The notes below the pieces were generated by a model. The model saw nothing but the letters and a program-made list of their open reading frames with translations, ran no database searches and was not told the DNA's origin. 64,000 nt of DNA from Rhizobium leguminosarum bv. trifolii WSM1325 (GTDB lineage Bacteria > Pseudomonadota > Alphaproteobacteria > Rhizobiales > Rhizobiaceae). The stretch covers positions 1,054,001-1,118,000 of the forward strand of contig CP001622.1 in the NCBI GenBank assembly GCA_000023185.1, written 5' to 3'. The translations under genes and the position numbers were made by a program. This document shows, piece by piece, positions 62,398 to 64,000 of the stretch. The first letter of the stretch is position 1, and each line of letters opens with the position of its first letter.

Positions 62398-63615
62398 GTG
62401 ACGGATAGACTGGTGATCATCGGCGCGGGACAGGCCGGTTTCGCATTGGCAGCCAAGCTGCGTGCGTTGAAGGATACGCGCCCGATCACCCTCATCGGAG
62501 CAGAGGACGTCGCCCCTTATCAGCGCCCGCCGTTGTCGAAGAAATACCTGCTTGGCGAAATGGCCTTCGACCGCCTGCTGTTCCGCGCCGAGCACTGGTA
62601 TGCCGACAATGACGTCGACCTTCGCCTTTCGACTTGGGCCGAGCAGATCAAGCCGGACAGCAAGCAGGTCCTGCTGCAGGACGGCTCCGTTCTCGATTAC
62701 GGCACGCTGGCGCTCGCCACCGGCTCGACGCCGCGCCGGCTGCCGGCCGCGATCGGCGGCGATCTCGAAGGCGTCTATGTCGCCCGCGACAAGCGCGATG
62801 CAGATCTGCTGGCCGAGGAGATGCGCCCCGGCCGCCGTGTTCTGATCATCGGTGGCGGTTATATCGGCCTCGAGGCGGCAGCCGTTGCCCGCCATCGCGG
62901 TCTGGAAGTCACTGTCATCGAGATGGCCGACCGCATCCTGCAGCGCGTCGCGGCGAAGGAGACCGCCGACATCATGCGCGCGATCCATGAGGCCCATGAC
63001 GTGGTGATCCGCGAAAAGACAGGGCTCAAGCATCTGATCGGCAAGGATGGCCGCGTCACCGGCGCCGCACTTTCCGACGGATCAGTCATCGACATCGATT
63101 TCGCCGTCGTCGGCATCGGCGTCGCGCCGAACGATCAGCTTGCCAAGGAAGCCGGCCTCGAAGTCGCCAACGGCATTGTCGTCGACGAATTCGCCCGCAC
63201 CTCCGATCCGGCGATCTTTGCCGCCGGCGATTGCGCCGCTCTTCCCTGGCAGGGTGGTCGCATCAGGCTCGAATCGGTGCAGAACGCCGTCGACCAGGCC
63301 GAAGCAGCCGCAGCAGTCATCGCCGGCGGCAGCGACCCTTATGCGCCAAAGCCGTGGTTCTGGTCCGACCAGTATGACGTCAAGCTGCAGATCGCCGGCT
63401 TCAATCTCGGTTATGACGAGACGCTGCTGCGCCCCGGCACCCGCGAAGGCGCCCATTCAGTCTGGTACTTCAGGGAAGGCCAACTGATCGCCGTCGATGC
63501 GATCAACGACGCGAAAGCCTATGTGACCGGCAAAAAACTGCTGGAATCCGGGACCAACCCCGATAAATCGATTCTCGCCGACCCTTCTGCGGACCTCAAG
63601 AGCCTGCTCGGCTGA
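62398..63615 (+). CDS. FAD-dependent NAD(P)H-ferredoxin/rubredoxin reductase-like protein
   Basis: 405 residues from the GTG at 62398 (TDRLVIIGAGQAGFALAAKLRAL), set by AGGAG; a longer frame from 62242 would start in the RIME-like repeat and is rejected. The first FAD GxGxxG motif is at the N-terminus, APYQRPPLSKKYLLG follows, then the NAD site (VLIIGGGYIGLEAAAVARHRGLEVTVIEM) and the FAD phosphate motif FAAGDCAALPW. A reductase domain (QNAVDQAEAAAAVIAGG) closes it. It would reduce a ferredoxin or rubredoxin for an oxygenase; no such partner is in the window. Confidence 0.92.
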   Translation: MTDRLVIIGAGQAGFALAAKLRALKDTRPITLIGAEDVAPYQRPPLSKKYLLGEMAFDRLLFRAEHWYADNDVDLRLSTWAEQIKPDSKQVLLQDGSVLDYGTLALATGSTPRRLPAAIGGDLEGVYVARDKRDADLLAEEMRPGRRVLIIGGGYIGLEAAAVARHRGLEVTVIEMADRILQRVAAKETADIMRAIHEAHDVVIREKTGLKHLIGKDGRVTGAALSDGSVIDIDFAVVGIGVAPNDQLAKEAGLEVANGIVVDEFARTSDPAIFAAGDCAALPWQGGRIRLESVQNAVDQAEAAAAVIAGGSDPYAPKPWFWSDQYDVKLQIAGFNLGYDETLLRPGTREGAHSVWYFREGQLIAVDAINDAKAYVTGKKLLESGTNPDKSILADPSADLKSLLG

Positions 63616-63784
63616 GCTCGGCTTGTTCATCGACGAGAACGAAGCGCGATCAAATTCCGCGGATTGCGGCAGGAAACGCAGAAGGTTTGCGTAACCAGCC
63701 GAATTGCAGCTCGCTGCATTTCTTCTGGTGAAAACTCAAAAAACCCTTGCATTCACAGACCGGTCGCCATAGTTAGGCCGCACC

Positions 63785-63875
63785 GGAGAGGTGGCCGAGT
63801 GGTCGAAGGCGCTCCCCTGCTAAGGGAGTATACGTCAAAAGCGTATCGTGGGTTCGAATCCCATCTTCTCCGCCA
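63785..63875 (+). tRNA. tRNA-Ser (anticodon GCU)
   Basis: Acceptor stem GGAGAGG pairs with CTTCTCC, discriminator G at 63872, CCA encoded at 63873-63875. The anticodon loop CTGCTAA gives GCT at 63819-63821. A long variable arm (TATACGTCAAAAGCGTATC) marks the serine class, and the T loop GGTTCGAATC is normal. Confidence 0.97.
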
Positions 63876-64000
63876 TTCCGATTTCCTGAGCACGCGTCGA
63901 TCGTTTTTCTGGCAGGGAATCATTTTCGCTTAGTCGGCTAGGCCGGGCGACAAAAAAATCTCTCTGCCTCGAGCGAGAGAATCGCCTGCGGGAATCACCT
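63876..64000. other. Region after tRNA-Ser to the window end
   Basis: No gene, terminator or clear attachment-site repeat of the tRNA 3' end was seen in these 125 bases. An integrated element beyond the window cannot be excluded. Confidence 0.4.

Noticed and set aside
63664..63933. Plus-strand 89-codon frame across the tRNA
   Set aside because: It runs through tRNA-Ser and has no coding character.

Overview
The window is a gene-dense, GC-rich stretch of an alphaproteobacterial chromosome, almost certainly Rhizobium (R. etli / R. leguminosarum type). The reasons are the RgtE/Rgt-type lipopolysaccharide galacturonosyltransferase cluster, the rhizobial inositol block iolY / iolR-iolC-iolD-iolE-iolB, two copies of a RIME-like palindromic element, and a PdhS-type kinase resembling CbrA. 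No phage, IS element or CRISPR array was seen. All names rest on reading motifs by eye; no database was searched.

Layout. 0-9.4 kb: glutathione S-transferase end, cell-cycle-type histidine kinase, aminopeptidase N, a membrane-less chemoreceptor-like protein with its domains in reversed order, a DMT exporter and an unrecognised winged-helix-like protein. 9.4-18.8 kb: two small ORFs, a family-4-like uracil-DNA glycosylase with an altered active-site motif, a YegD-like Hsp70, an RND efflux pump with its adaptor, an aminoglycoside-phosphotransferase-like protein and an SDR without the catalytic Tyr/Lys. 19-31.5 kb: ETF:quinone oxidoreductase, L,D-transpeptidase, a divergent EamA/Lrp pair, the Mg2+ channel MgtE with a structured leader, a divergent quinone reductase/HxlR pair, MFS transporter, lipid kinase, and a divergent glutamine-synthetase-like / class III aminotransferase pair suggesting polyamine catabolism.

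31.5-39.1 kb: a ParDE toxin-antitoxin cassette sits between two diverged copies of the aminotransferase 3' end. It is followed by three ArnT-like glycosyltransferases plus RgtE and a YbhN-family membrane protein. A duplicated rgtE/ybhN 5' junction flanks one of the glycosyltransferases, a scar of tandem duplication. 39-41.8 kb: an ECF42-type sigma factor, three DGPF/YCII proteins and a small membrane protein, with matching ECF promoters on both strands. 41.8-53.9 kb: AMP nucleosidase, a second ParDE pair, small exported proteins, a Sel1 protein with a structured leader, a HisC-like aminotransferase, two divergent PilZ-like proteins, a host-attachment-family protein, a LysR and an AraC regulator, MATE exporter, a Cys-rich mini-protein, and a DUF1127 protein whose Shine-Dalgarno lies in a hairpin.

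53.9-63.6 kb: the myo-inositol catabolic operon iolR-C-D-E-B, with a diverging Gfo/Idh dehydrogenase (IolY-like). GGAA/GAAA-N6-TTCC sites at the iolR and iolC starts and a weaker one before iolY look like IolR operators. Two ~150-bp inverted-repeat-ended elements lie inside the operon. A ferredoxin/rubredoxin-reductase-like flavoprotein and tRNA-Ser(GCU) end the window.
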